A stretch of DNA of 64,000 bases from Trichoplusia ni. Taxonomy: Eukaryota > Arthropoda > Insecta > Lepidoptera > Noctuidae. Both the position numbers and the translations under genes were made by a program. Under the pieces are notes generated by a model. It saw only the letters and a list, made by a program, of their open reading frames with translations, did no database searches and was not told where the DNA came from. Positions 1 through 11,600 of the stretch are shown one piece after another (position 1 is the first letter of the stretch; the number at the start of each line of letters is the position of its first letter). The stretch is taken from NCBI RefSeq assembly GCF_003590095.1, contig NC_039489.1, positions 806,001 to 870,000 of the forward strand, read 5' to 3'.

Positions 1-145
1 TTCGACTCGCGATCCCGCCGCGTCTGCTTATGATTAAGGACTCCGGTTGGGTCCGAAACTAGTCGGGCTACCCCGATAAATACGCGTGAGTAAACCGTTA
101 CATCATTTAATAATGAATCAATCTCACGATAGTTATTATAAAAAT
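1..145 (+). repeat. FB-A foldback element, right half
   Basis: The window opens inside a copy of FB-A. It holds the GC-rich loop (ttaaggactccggttgggtc) and then the right arm (aaactagtcgggctacccc, continuing to the cgataaatacgcgtgagtaa part) and the outer tail (atctcacgatagttattat). The left arm must lie before base 1. The same blocks occur at 2.45, 38.5, 49.1, 51.5 and 59.3 kb. No coding capacity is visible. I do not recognise a published name. Confidence 0.8.
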
Positions 146-1277
146 ATTGTGTTTTTCATTAGAATTTATGACCTTTGACTTGTTAATTCAACATTTAACT
201 TAACAAGATAATGCTGACAGGTTTTAAAGATAATTTAATTAAAAATTGGAATTTAATTTGGAAATACCCAAAAATCAGACAAATGCTAAATCATTTTTAT
301 TAATTCAAGAATTGGACAAATGCAAAATCATATTTATTAAGTATATAGATAAATGTAGGTATAACGATATATAGTGTTATGTATTCGAATAAGAGCCAAG
401 CGTTTACAGAATGTTCCCGGTGTGCCAAATAGATTAAACTCATATGACACCAGATTGATAATTACGTAAGAAATTATCTAATCTGATAATAGACTAAAAA
501 ACATTAATATGTCTATTAGAATAATTTATTTTTTGTCTATTTATCCCTCAATCCTGGAAAAAAGGACCTATTTATTCACACTTTAATTACTGAACTATAA
601 GGAGTAATTTAAACTAGATTTCAAATCTATATTATGATTGCAAAGAAAAATAAAAATAATAGTGTTAAGTTAAAAAAAATAAAGATATTTTAGGATTCCC
701 AAGAAAGCGAGTGAAACTGCAAAGCTGAGCTAGTATTAAATACGTCTTTGCTAACACATTTGATAGATTACCATTCTCCCTGAAAATGAAATTATGTAAA
801 CAACGCCAGGCGCATATAAAGTACTTATTATAACCAATTTATATGCAAGATTCCGTAATTCAGTATTCAATTTTACGACAAAAACGTTAATGTGTTATTT
901 TCTTAAATATTAATTTCTTTTTTACTCATAACATGAGATATAGATTTAAGAAGCGAACCTGTTAAGATTAAAAACGCGATGTTAAATAAGAATGCAATCC
1001 GGAAAATAAAACATGAACGAATTCACGGGCTAGACCAGTACCAAATTATAAAATTTAATTATTAATGAAATGTAATTGTTTATTTTTAAATATTAATGTT
1101 CTAAAATTTTGATGAAATTAAATTACCTACTGTATTAAATTTTGTCATATTATCAGGTAAAAGTACAATGGACATCAACAATACAATACTATTTGATGCA
1201 GTACAGTCAACAACGAAAGCCGAAACAAACGTAGAAACATGAACTGCCCCATATGATTAACACTCAGTAAGTTTTCG
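146..1277. other. AT-rich stretch, no gene seen
   Basis: No frame of useful length and no family that recurs elsewhere in the window was recognised. Base composition is strongly A+T with short A runs. Confidence 0.5.
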
Positions 1278-1339
1278 GTAGTATTTGGTATTTAACTCAC
1301 TTAATTCGCCAATTAAAAAGATATCATTATTTATTTTAT
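1278..1339 (+). repeat. Direct duplication, left copy
   Basis: A stretch containing cacttaattcgccaattaaa, followed by an ATATC block and ATTTATTTTAT, recurs at 1595-1669. Both copies also share an upstream TAGTATTTGGTAT-like block. The left copy stops exactly where the Helitron at 1340 begins. Confidence 0.75.
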
Positions 1340-1586
1340 ACTAGCTGTTGCCCGCGACTTCGTCCGCGTTGTTATATATTATGATTTATACCTGCCCTAT
1401 TTTTTCACATTTCCATTGTATCTTCGCTCCTATTAGTCGCAGCGTGATGGTATATAGCCTATAACCTTCCTTGATGAATGGTCTGTTTAACATAAAAATA
1501 TTTTTTCAATTTGGCCCAGTAGTTCCTGAGATAAGCGCGTTCAAACAAACAAACAAACTCTTCAGCCTTATATATAAGTATATAGA
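1340..1586 (-). mobile_element. Short non-autonomous Helitron (H1)
   Basis: Read on the minus strand it begins TCTATATACTTATATATAAG and ends GCGGGCAACAGCTAGT. These are the 5'-TC and CTAGT-3' ends typical of Helitrons. Just inside the 3' end is the imperfect hairpin CGCGGACGAAGTCGCG. The interior is shared with H2-H5 (12.9, 16.5, 40.5, 41.2 kb). Its open frames are shadows of the repeat. It resembles the Lep1-type non-autonomous Helitrons reported from Lepidoptera; that name is from memory. The CTAGT side is followed by A on the element strand rather than the usual T. Confidence 0.85.
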
Positions 1587-1594
1587 TTGCACTC

Positions 1595-1669
1595 TAGTAT
1601 TTTGGTATATATATTTTGTATAAACCACTTAATTCGCCAATTAAAAAAATATCGTAATTTATTTTATAT
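1595..1669 (+). repeat. Direct duplication, right copy
   Basis: Partner of 1278-1339, with about 12 extra bases (a TATATATTTTGT block). Divergence of several substitutions suggests the duplication is not recent. Confidence 0.75.
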
Positions 1670-1829
1670 CATGCAGAAGCCTTGTAAACCTATCAGAATT
1701 CATAAGCTTTTGTTTCTAAATGTGCGTATGCTTACTCTATCCTTTGCAACATATTTTAATGAAAATGCTTTCATGCGAGTTCAAAGCCTTCAGAAAGCCT
1801 TCCACTATCTCTAAAAGATATATAATAGT

Positions 1830-1886
1830 TGTTGTGGGAGGGAGACGACACTCTATACTGAGTATCGTTGTCCTGCTTCCACGATT
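1830..1886 (+). repeat. HP hairpin repeat, copy 1
   Basis: GTTGTGGGAGGGAGACGACA and its partner GTCCTGCTTCCACGAT form the arms of a hairpin around CTCTATACTGAGTATC. This is a diverged member of the HP family, best seen at 22133, 34878 and 48599. Confidence 0.6.
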
Positions 1887-2435
1887 TCTATATTATAATA
1901 TGAGATATCGTTGTTTTGCTTCTTGTAGGACTTTAGTCTGGATCTAGACAACTAGCAATAGCTAGCAACTAGCAATTGGTGTCATCAATGAAAATACGTT
2001 AGAAAGGAGATAAATTACAAAGCTTATACGTATACGATAATGTTTATGCGTCTAGTATTTACATAGATACAACAAAGGCACAAATGGGCATAGGTTGACT
2101 TGTTTTAGAACGTCACGTTTCAGGGTAATTATTTTGTGATTATTTCAAAAAGAGGTGACCTATATTTCAGTTCACAAACTAGGATACAGCTAAAACTTTA
2201 TTCTAAATCCTTAATTTAAGTCAGCTTTGTATAGAGAGCATTAATTGTTTATTGTTATCTTGTTACTTCACATATACTAAATTTAATTCAGTACTTATGA
2301 AATCGTAGGCAATCCTGATTATATTTTGTTTTCATCCAAACACATATTAAACAAACGAACGACTGATTTATTTCAGCGTTGTCATTTATTAATTGTTGTT
2401 TAACGAACAGTCGCGTTTTATTATAAACTCAATTT

Positions 2436-2582
2436 AAAAAGGCCTTATTAAATGGGGTAGCCCGACTAGTTGGGTCCGAAACTAGTCGGGCTACCCCGAT
2501 AAATACGCGTGAGTAAACCGTTACATCATTTAATAATGAATCATTCTCACGACAGTTACTATTAAAAAGGCCTACTTAGATT
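2436..2582 (+). repeat. FB-A foldback element, shortened copy
   Basis: GGGGTAGCCCGACTAGTT (2454-2471) pairs with AACTAGTCGGGCTACCCC (about 2480-2498) across only eight bases, so most of the loop and the outer left arm are missing. The right arm and tail are intact to about 2570. AAAAAGGCC occurs on both sides (2436-2444 and about 2575), either as a target duplication or as part of the element. Confidence 0.8.
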
Positions 2583-2741
2583 TTAAGACAAAACCAATGG
2601 ATCATAGATGAATAAGTTGATTTGTGGTTTTCACTCAGCTGACATCATTCACATACGAGGATATACCACAATGATAGAGGTTACTAAGTGTTGACCTTTC
2701 GAATGTACATTTAAACGAGACTCAAAGGTTACTACATAAAG

Positions 2742-2830
2742 GTTAGCTCAATGGTTAATGGTATCCGGTCAAAAGCTGAGCAATAAAAGCTTTGAGAGTG
2801 GCCACGATAGAGAATTCGGGCTCAAAGCCA
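2742..2830 (+). repeat. Possible tRNA-headed SINE fragment
   Basis: GGTTAGCTCAATGGTTAATG resembles an A box (TRGCNNAGNGG). A GAATTCGGGCTC block about 60 bases on is a poor B box. A similar AGCAATAAAGCTTTTG block occurs near 22030. The region does not fold as a normal tRNA by eye. Confidence 0.25.
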
Positions 2831-3640
2831 CTTTTTACTGTTTCATTGGCTGAAATGTTATGATTTATACCCTGAAGGCGTGCGATGTTCTTCCTCAGTG
2901 CATTGTTTTTAGAGGTCGTAGTAGACCTACTATTACAGTACAGTACGGTACAGATATTATGCTAGCTATCGTGAGACTGATGCAACGGTTGAACTGACGG
3001 TACTTCGCAGGAGCGAAAGTTGTAAGCTCCACGAGATTTGCTAAAAAAACTCAATTACCTACTCGATGAATGCATGTTTGTTTTAATTTATTTACTCAAC
3101 AAAAACAAACGAACTGGACAGGACCGCACGTTCTTAATTTAAATAAAAAATAGATAATTACCACGCGTCACATTAAAAAAAAAACAACATTAGTTCAAAC
3201 TAAAAAGTCGTTGATCGTACAAAAAATATAAGAAAATTCTGAAACAAATGACCATCTACGTATAAAAAGTCCTTTTAGGTCTTTCAATCTGAGTAATTAC
3301 CGGCAGCCAGTGTGGATTTTTTGGTACAGTCAGCATCAAAAGTTTATGAGGAAATTCTTTCATTGGGATCGCATATGAAATGAAATAATTTATTTTACAA
3401 AGAGGATAGTCGTCATCACTTAAAGGTGTATTTTTTTAATCTAGCTGGAGTCGACGTTTCCTAGCTAGACTGAGAAGAAACGTTATGATTGAAATGCACT
3501 GCTTTTCCTGGACTGATCTATGCACCAATTTTATTAGATTTCAATAACTGTACAGTTCAAAACTGATGCTTTGTGGTACCAAGTTTTAACACCATTGATT
3601 TTCATTATATTGGCAAGCCTGTAGCCAAGTCAGTAACGTT
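2831..3640. other. No gene seen
   Basis: Unassigned AT-rich DNA with a small run of GTAC-type microrepeats (ACAGTACAGTACGGTACAG) near 2935-2955. Confidence 0.4.
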
Positions 3641-3643
3641 ATT

Positions 3644-3830
3644 TTGTTAAAACAATACCTATCTAAAGATATCCTATTCTCAGCACAGGCCTCTTTTTCA
3701 TACAGGAGAGTTTTGTGCATTGATCATTACGCTAGCTTACTGCGGGTTGCCGATACAGATTATACTGTTTCCTCACGATGTTTTCCTTTACCGTTTGACA
3801 GTGGTGTCTATAATTCTAATAATAGTTAAA
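3644..3830 (+). repeat. Dispersed repeat with TTTCCTCACGATGTTTTCC motif
   Basis: Shares, in the same order, AGCACAGGCCTC, a CATACAGGAGAGTTTTGTG block, CATTGATCATTACGC, GGGTTGCCGAT and TTTCCTCACGATGTTTTCC with 27158-27345. From general knowledge this is a common lepidopteran interspersed sequence, probably part of a non-LTR element. The 61-codon frame inside is not conserved with the other copy. Confidence 0.7.
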
Positions 3831-4054
3831 CAATAGCAATGTTTATATTACTCGTGGGGCAGGAAGTTAAGACTCCGTCCGCGTGGACTTCAGATAACAG
3901 CGTGCGATTTCATTATTTTAAATAAACAGTAGTTTTAGCAAAACAAGCCGTAGTGTTATTCCAAAAAAGCTTTTGTATAATATATGCTTCGATGCCCCAT
4001 GATTCCCCGCCCCTTTACACCTATTTTTTCAGTTAAAAGTAATTGTTCTTAGGC

Positions 4055-4135
4055 TCTAGACTATTTGGGTATACCAAATTTCATACCAATCGGCTTAGTA
4101 GTTTTGGCGTGAAATAGAGACAGAGAGCGACTCTT
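4055..4135 (+). repeat. Short interspersed repeat fragment
   Basis: The pattern CCAAATTTCATACCAATCGG then TTTTGGCGTGAAATAGAGAC is a familiar lepidopteran repeat fragment, usually followed by a run of GACA units, here AGAGACAGAGAG. No boundaries are visible. Confidence 0.45.
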
Positions 4136-4437
4136 TATTATGGATCCCTAACCTTAAAATGTCACTTTGGTACTTTGCGTCCGATGGGATCGATCTGTGT
4201 TGGAATGACTGTACCGTACTGGTGATTAAATCCTCCTTTAACAAGGTTATGCGTGTTAGCTACGGATGTTAGGCTTCTTCAATTTCCTTTATCACTTAGG
4301 AGAGGAAAGCCGCTGAGGTCGTTTTGGTACAATTTTAGGAAATGTCGGGTTTGAGGCAAAATACGAGATGTTGTATATTGTGAAATACGAACGAGATTTG
4401 AGTTATTTATGATACGCAATGTAAAAAATATTAAAAG

Positions 4438-4484
4438 AAGACCAGGCCAAGTGTGAGTCGGACTCGCAACAGGGTTCTGTACAG
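4438..4484 (+). repeat. Rep-G, 5'-end fragment
   Basis: CCAGGCCAAGTGTGAGTCGG then ACTCGC and AGGGTTCTGTAC match the 5' end of the Rep-G family seen at 33247 and, inverted, at 32392. The rest of the element is absent. Confidence 0.6.
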
Positions 4485-6544
4485 CTAGATTAAGGAAAAC
4501 CAAATGTGCAAAAAAATTGACACCAGTCAAATTGATGACCATTCTCTTCGTTGCGTAACCTCGAAGTTGATTTTTATTAATTGATGTCATAGCAGCAACA
4601 AAAATACACTATCATTATGGTCAATCAGATACAACCTGGGAACAGAAAAACCTTAGTTCGGGCTCTAGTTTTCTATCCTTTTAGTATAGAACAAAGGTTG
4701 TTAATTTCGAACACAAAAATATCGTAGAATAAAATCTATAGAGAAAATCTGACATGAAAATAAAGCATTGTTCTATTTTTCTAGATAAAGAGGTATTATT
4801 ATAATATACGTATATTATTATATTGTGAGGTATCATTTTAAGTAATATACATGTTATATTGTGAGTTAGTTCCCAAGGGATACAAAAACCAGGGAATTTC
4901 ATTTGTTACAATCCCGTCATAACGCTTTCGCTTCGTTTATTTTCATTTCTGTTATATTCCTCGGGGTTTAGTATTATAGAATGAAATATTAACATTTTTG
5001 TGCTTTAATGAATGCGTCTTAATCGAAATAAGTCATTACGTTAAACTGCTACGATTTTAACAGCATAAGTATGAAAAAAAAAATCTTAAAAAACGATATC
5101 AAAACGATAAAATTAAAGAATTACATCTTCGAAATATCACAACAATATTTTTAATGGGAATCAACTTCATGAAAATCACAAAAAAGATCTTTGGTTAGGG
5201 GTTTTCATAAAATAAATATCAATTACTAACCAAATACTGATCATACTCATTTAGCACATGGAAACAAAACGTATCCAAAAAATAATTCTATTTAGGAAAC
5301 CCTCCACGTCCATACACAAAAAATATGCATTCCATACTATTTTGTGGACACATGAAAACTAAAAATAGATCGAAGTAACAGTTACCTCGAATATTTTAGA
5401 AGACAATCGCGATCCGACTGTATAATATCGTTTAAGGATCGCTACACACTAGCTCACACGCGTAGTTGCTGGAAGGCGCGATTCAAGGACGCGCGTTTTG
5501 ATTTTGAATTGACTTCAAAAAGGAAGCGATTCTCAATTATTCGTCTGTATTTGTTTTTGTTACCTCAAAATTTCGAACTTAATGAACGGATTTTTTTTTT
5601 TATTTATTTAAGGTGAAATTTCATTATGTATGGCTTTGTAGTTTTTATTTGAATTCGGTTGTACGTTTTTGCTCTTTAAACATATCTACACCTTGTTGCT
5701 CTGGACTGGTTTGTAGACGGTGATGACGATGAACAGAACACGTCCAAGTTTTTCGAATAATATGATTTTATGACAAGTGACGTGACTGAGTACATCAGTA
5801 TATTGGAGCGATTTGTTAGCTTTATCGCTCGAAAAATGCTACTTTTATATAGGCTGTGATAATACAGCTATTTATATAAACGTATCTATCTACTTCATCT
5901 ATGAAAAAAACTCAATGAATTTTAACACAGTAAACAATTTAAATTAAACGCGCGGCTAAATAATATATTATGTAACAAAAAACGCTTTGATGCCTCTAAG
6001 TACCTAACAGTTAATTTATCGGTTTCCGCTTTCAAATTTTCTCAAAAAAGCGAATTGAAAAACTCAATTATCTTGTTTTTCAAGGGGCGTGGGTGTGCGG
6101 TGACCCTAAAAGAGGCAAAACTTTTGCTTTTCAAACCGTAATATATGCGCATAAGAATTGTTTGTATGACGTAAGTCAAGAAAATTCGTACTTCCATTTC
6201 ATTCGCTGTATTGTAAATTAGTGTATTCATAAGTGTAAGGGAGTATTTCTTGGTCCATGTAAGTATATTTCAATGGAATGGAAATTTATTCAGGATTTAG
6301 GAAACTCGGTCTTTGTACTACGGTTCAATGTATTGTCATTATTTGGTCCTGATACAATTTCTTATCGTAAAAAGTACTAAGACGAAGGAATGCTTCGATA
6401 AGTAGAAAAAGATTTATTAACAAGCCACGATTATAGTGATCGTCGAAAAGAGAGAGAGAAAGTGATAACATTACTTCAAAAAGTGCCGGAGTGGCGGTAG
6501 ACTTTTTGGTACATTAATAAAAGTAACCATATTTATTCTATGTT
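4485..6544. other. No gene seen; one GC-richer patch
   Basis: About 2 kb without a recognisable frame. Bases 5400-5505 stand out, with several CpG-rich blocks (CACACGCGTAG, GGAAGGCGCGATT, GGACGCGCG) in otherwise AT-rich sequence. That could mark a regulatory element or an old repeat. I see no TATA box or splice site to choose between them. Confidence 0.35.
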
Positions 6545-6655
6545 TAAAGGACTGGGCTAGTTCCCTGAGATCCAGGATAAAACATCGTGGAAGGATTTGG
6601 GGGAAGCCTTTGCCCAGCAGTGGGACACAGTGGGCAAATTAAAAAGATTATTACT
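6545..6655 (+). pseudogene. Non-LTR retrotransposon C-terminal fragment
   Basis: The plus frame beginning near 6583 reads TSWKDLGEAFAQQWDTVGK. This is the C-terminal signature of a lepidopteran LINE polyprotein, and the same motif appears, more or less decayed, at 25085, 35610, 38033, 39440 and 63905. Only the last ~20 codons are preserved. The flanking sequence has no reverse-transcriptase motifs, so this is a 5'-truncated relic. Confidence 0.7.
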
Positions 6656-7278
6656 CTTGGAATTTAAAAATTGCTTGCTTTTCTGGTTTATCGTTGTTAT
6701 TAGTATATTATCATACGAGTTAAAACACGGGCATTTATTAATATGGGCATCAGCAATTAATGAACTGAAATGAATACAATGAAACCAAAACAATGCATAA
6801 TTAACGACCCTTCTCAAGTTACCAACATAATAATATTTATATGTCAGGCGTACCAACTGAATAACTAATTAACCCTGCAAGCTCCAGGTGGGTTGAATAT
6901 CCGCAACATCTGTTACCGTATCTGCGGATATTTGAGCGGTTATCAAATTATGAAAGACGTAATGATTTCATATAGTCGTTAAAAGATGTTATTGCAAACG
7001 TGTGTCTCACAAATCTCTCAGTTATAGTTACTCGACATTTATTTTAGATCATCATAGCCAAGGTTACGCTTATTGTAATAAACTAGCACTGTTACTTGCA
7101 TTTTAAACGCAGTTTTATTAGCTGCAATTTTATAAGATTTGTTAGCTGATCATAATGTAGTGATATTACAAATCAATTCGTTAAAGATTTTAAACTATAC
7201 TTTAAGTTCTTTTTGCTTCAATCTGAACCTAATTGACACCAGTAACAATAATACTGTTGACCAATAAAACAACCAGAA
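6656..7278. other. No gene seen
   Basis: Unassigned AT-rich DNA between the LINE relic and the SINE-T copy. Confidence 0.4.
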
Positions 7279-7527
7279 ATAAACACGCTATAATCATCAT
7301 CCGCCTAGCCTTTTTCCAACTATGTTGGGGTCGGCTTTCAGTCTGTCCGGTTTCGGCTGAGTACCAGTGTTTTACAAGGAGCGACTGCCTATCTGACCTC
7401 CTCAACCCAGTTACCTGGGCAATGCGATACCCCTTAGTTAGACTGGTTGTCAGACTTTTCAAGCTTCTGACTACCTGTAACAACTGTCATAGATGTAGGA
7501 ATAACAGCCTTATAAACACGCTATAAT
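7279..7527 (-). mobile_element. SINE-T copy, 5'-truncated, with TSD
   Basis: The element (about 7295-7511) lies on the minus strand. It ends in the block CAACATAGTTGGAAAAAGGC then a short ATGATG tail. ATAAACACGCTATAAT occurs exactly at both edges (7279-7294 and 7512-7527), a 16-bp target-site duplication. Compared with the full copy at 57273-57639 it lacks the tRNA-like head. That matches incomplete target-primed reverse transcription. Open frames on both strands here (RRSDRQSLLVKHWY on minus) recur in other copies and belong to the repeat. Confidence 0.9.
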
Positions 7528-8286
7528 ATCCGACAAAATCAAGTTATGTACATCTCATTCAAACAAATCTCCAAAATGTCCTCTCCAAGTCAGAACATAA
7601 TCAACGCGGATACGTCGAAAGAAAAATGATACAAAAACCGACACATTTATGCGACACTAATTAACCCTCCGTATGCTGGCCGCTACGCTCCTTCAAATAA
7701 AATATCCGAGTCACGACCGCGGCATTAATGGCAACCCTCATATCCGCAGTCGTTAGACTTACCGCTATTTTGATGGCTAGAAACAAATGTTGAAAGGTGT
7801 TAATTTCATACAACGGTTTTTATTTGTGAAAGGCTTTTCGCGATATGCGGTATAACTATGGTCATTTGTCGTCTTCTCTTAGGGTCGGTTTACAACCTGG
7901 TCTTAAGATTAAAACTCTTTCGTTTACTAAAGTGACAAACAAATAATGTATTGTAATGAGAGCATTTATTTTTATTTTCGTTATGACATGTTTAGTGCAG
8001 TGCACTATTAGGTGTGACTGCAATTAAATAAACACGCCAGAATATCACATCGATCGAGAGTAAAAGTAGATTCACATGCCACAAGTCAATTCAGTATTTG
8101 GCGCGTAATTTGAATTTTATCTTTGTACATGTCATCGCTATGCACAATTTGGCAGCACTAATTGCTGGTTTACCATTTTATATGTCGTATTGAGATAAAA
8201 GTCGACTACTCGCACCTACAACAATTAAACCAACGAAGCACTTAAATTGGAACGCTAACTACCGCTGCTACGGCAAAAATTACACG
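7528..8286. other. No gene seen
   Basis: Unassigned. It has slightly more CpG than its surroundings near 7670-7740, with no frame. Confidence 0.4.
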
Positions 8287-8610
8287 GATGGCCTAGTGGT
8301 TAAAGTTACCGGACTGGTTTATCCAACAGGCCAACCCTTACTTCAATTACTTAATCGGTCATTTATAGAATCAGTCATTTAAAAAATTGTACATTTAAAA
8401 ATTGATTATTTATAGACCATGTAGGTAGTCACTTCACGAATCAGTCATTCCTAGACTAAACCACCGGACTGAACCCGCTGTGCGTGACGTGCCGTGGGTT
8501 GGATCACTTGGATCCTCGCATAAAACAAGCGTTTTTTAAATCTTTTAATGCTTTGTAGACTCGGGGTCTAAGTGTGTTCGAGTATATGACTTAAATGTTT
8601 GAAACATTAG
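8287..8610 (+). mobile_element. SINE-H copy, rearranged
   Basis: GATGGCCTAGTGGTTAAAG is a good tRNA A box. GTGGGTTGGATCACT at about 8493 is a B-box-like block. A body (CTCGGGGTCTAAGTGTGTTC) follows. Head and B box are separated by a ~120-bp insert that repeats ATCAGTCATT units, and ACCGGACTG occurs on both sides of it (about 8308 and 8462). This is an internally duplicated or interrupted SINE, transcribed in principle by RNA polymerase III. Confidence 0.6.
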
Positions 8611-8651
8611 ATACGTTAGAGCAAGAGTCGTTCAAATATAGAGACACTTCT

Positions 8652-8675
8652 CTACTACTACTACAACTACTATAA
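8652..8675 (+). repeat. Short CTA microsatellite
   Basis: Imperfect run of about seven CTA units (CTACTACTACTACAACTAC). Confidence 0.8.
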
Positions 8676-11600
8676 CAACACCTGCCTTAAGTTTATCTAA
8701 CGGATTTTTTTTTTAAATCAACAGCAAATAATAAGAAGTATTGAAATATAGATTTTTGTCATCTTCCCCTGTAATTAAAAGATCAAACAGACGGAAAATA
8801 AGCCTAACACTATCTAAAACAAATTTTTACATAGACAAATCTTAGCGCTAAGGCAATTTCTTTTCAGCTAATTCCAAAGTTATATAAAGGAATTTCAAAA
8901 CCAAAATACAACCACACCCTTTATAAAATACAACATATCGTTTATATACATATATGTAACTACAAAGTAGTACAATTTCTGTATGTATAATCCTGTCGGA
9001 CGATGATGACATGGCTTGCCGGATCGAGCGTAATTGACAACCAATTATGACGCTCCGATTACATGTGATATTAATGACAGTTATCATTGAGCTTCGAACA
9101 TCATTATTACAACGTTGATGAGATAGGCAGAATGTTGAACGTATTACCACAGTCTATGATTAGGAAATACTAGTAAGACTACGTTTAATGGAGTTAAGTA
9201 TTGAAATTTTATGCTGTGTTTTTTGTATTATGCGAGCGAAATATGTCAATTTTTGTTAAGAAATCTTGGTATTTTTTAACGGAATCCTATTACTGAGGTC
9301 CCGTTGTCTGTCGGAGGAGTATCACGTAATATAATATCCTTTACCATCAGATAAATATGCAAAAAAGAATTATATCACAAAACACGGACTATTGTTCTTG
9401 CTCGCCTGGATGTCGGTTATAAATTCAAAAACATGACCCTCCTTCTGATAAAAAATATGTTTTAATACAAGGTGTCTTCTAGCTCCATAACCGTTTTTAT
9501 TTTACCGATTAAGCCGTTTGAACTCGGTGTGGTAGCAGACAAAAACACTCACACATACACCAATTCACATACTTTTGCATTTGTAATATTAATGTTGCTA
9601 AGTAAGTAGCTTTATATTTAATGTTTATTTAAAAAAATAAACTTCGTTGGTGACAAAGTATTAAAAATAAACAAATGACTTTCACTTGAAAACTTTGTTG
9701 TTAATTTTTTTTTATTGTGTGTGTTAGATAACTTCAACGTCAATCACTTTTATAACCGGGTTAAGGGTCATACGGTCTTTGTAACTTTAAAGAGTAGTGG
9801 ATGACACAACGTTGGTAATTTGTATCTGATAAAAAATATATAGATACCTATGTATAGGCAGCCATATAGACATGTTACAAGTATTCATAAACAAGAATTC
9901 GAATTTCGTAGTTTATATTGTGTTCAAGCCTTTTCATTTGTCCCATATTTAATGGAGTTCTCGAAAGTATATATATTCCGCCGTTATTTTGTGTGTACCT
10001 TTGAAGAATATACCTTAATCATAGCTTAAGAATACTTCCACATTAATTCATCTTTTAGCCCTTCTACAAAGCTACTTAGTAGCAGACAGATATGCAGCAA
10101 AACAATATGAGTCAAACTTTTAAGGTATCGTTTTTGCGTCAATGTTTAAAAACTATTAGAAAAACTTTAATAAGAGCTAGCAAAGCGTCTCGTTGACACT
10201 TCTCGTGATTCAAAGGCTGGCTTTTACCTCGCTCAGAGGATTAGCATTGCCATTCAACGTGCCTTTTGGGCACACTCCCAACCGGCAGCAATGCCGATGA
10301 ATTTTTTGATGCTTTGATTTAATTATTGTATGTTTTTTTTTTGTATATAGCAAATGATTGTACAGAAAAACTTTAATTACTTTTGCGACAATACCATAGC
10401 TAGCACACATATAAATATAGACTTTTACATAACACATAAATTTATATCAGAAGAAGCAGATAATCCTAAAATAAATAATAATTCGATTCCCCGAATCCAA
10501 TATGGCGACATTGTTTCATATTGAAAATCGGTGGCACGGAAAAAAATGATACCAACTCTCACAAAAGAAATAATCCAAATATTAAAACCATTTCGTATGA
10601 GAGATAAGAGAAAATATATTATCCAAGGGTAGGATATTGGGTACTTACAATTTTTCCCTAGAGGCTAATAAATGTGAAAATGTGTGAAAGCGTGACATAA
10701 CTGTATTGGATTTGATTGGATAATTCATGACATTTGTAATGGATTTATTCAATAGGTTTTTAAAGTAGTATCAGTTTTCAAGAATTGCTAGGTTAAGGTC
10801 ATTTTTTTTCGTAGCAACCGTAAAACGAAATCCGTGAATAATTAATGGTGACTCATACAGATTTATAGATTAATTTTTCACACTCTCCGATCAAAAAGTT
10901 TTTACTGTCCGACTCTTTAGTGTCCAATATTCGAAAATGTCATTGCTATAGATAAGAGCCAGCAAGAACATCCATATATTTTGAGTAAAATAACCTTTCC
11001 AGAAGCTGACATCAATATAGTTTAAGACTAAGCAAGACCTGTATAAATAGATTAGTGTCTAGTCAATTAGAACTTCGTAATAAGTTCTGATGACGAAACC
11101 CTTTCCTCTGGAATTGACAACACAATTATTTACCTCCACTGATGCATAAACTAATATAATAAAGCTGAGGAATTTGTTCAGACGCGTCTAAAAGTTCCAG
11201 ATAGATTGAAAAAGGATTTAACGAGCTTCTTTTTAAAAAAAATAATCTTTTCAAATGTTATAAAATACATTTGTCTAAATACCAGTTTTCAATGAAGCTG
11301 AAATTTTGAATACTGTTGTGTGACCATGCAATATTATCGTGTCTTGCAACGGTGGTTATAGGACCACCGCTATACAATGACACGACCTCGTCGAGTTAAG
11401 GCGCGTTTTATTTATTTTGAAGTTTACTGGTACTCAAAAACATGCTAGTTGAAAAGCTTGTTTGGATTTGGACGAAATTTGGGGTCAAGTAGACGGAAAG
11501 CAAAGCCTGTATTTAGATTAAAATATATGGTAAAATTCCTTTTCAGAAATCATGTTATTGGTTCGTACATGTACTACCTTCACTTCATAATAAATCACAA

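Noticed and set aside
4279..4590. 103-codon minus frame, the longest apart from the RT
   Set aside because: It runs through a Rep-G 5' fragment and random AT-rich sequence. The translation has no family signature.
7233..7526. 97-codon plus frame
   Set aside because: It lies entirely across SINE-T and its flanks, antisense to the SINE. The bounded insertion explains it.
8287..8340. Possible genuine tRNA gene
   Set aside because: A good A box is present, but the B box is displaced by ~180 bases and no acceptor stem is visible. It fits a SINE head.
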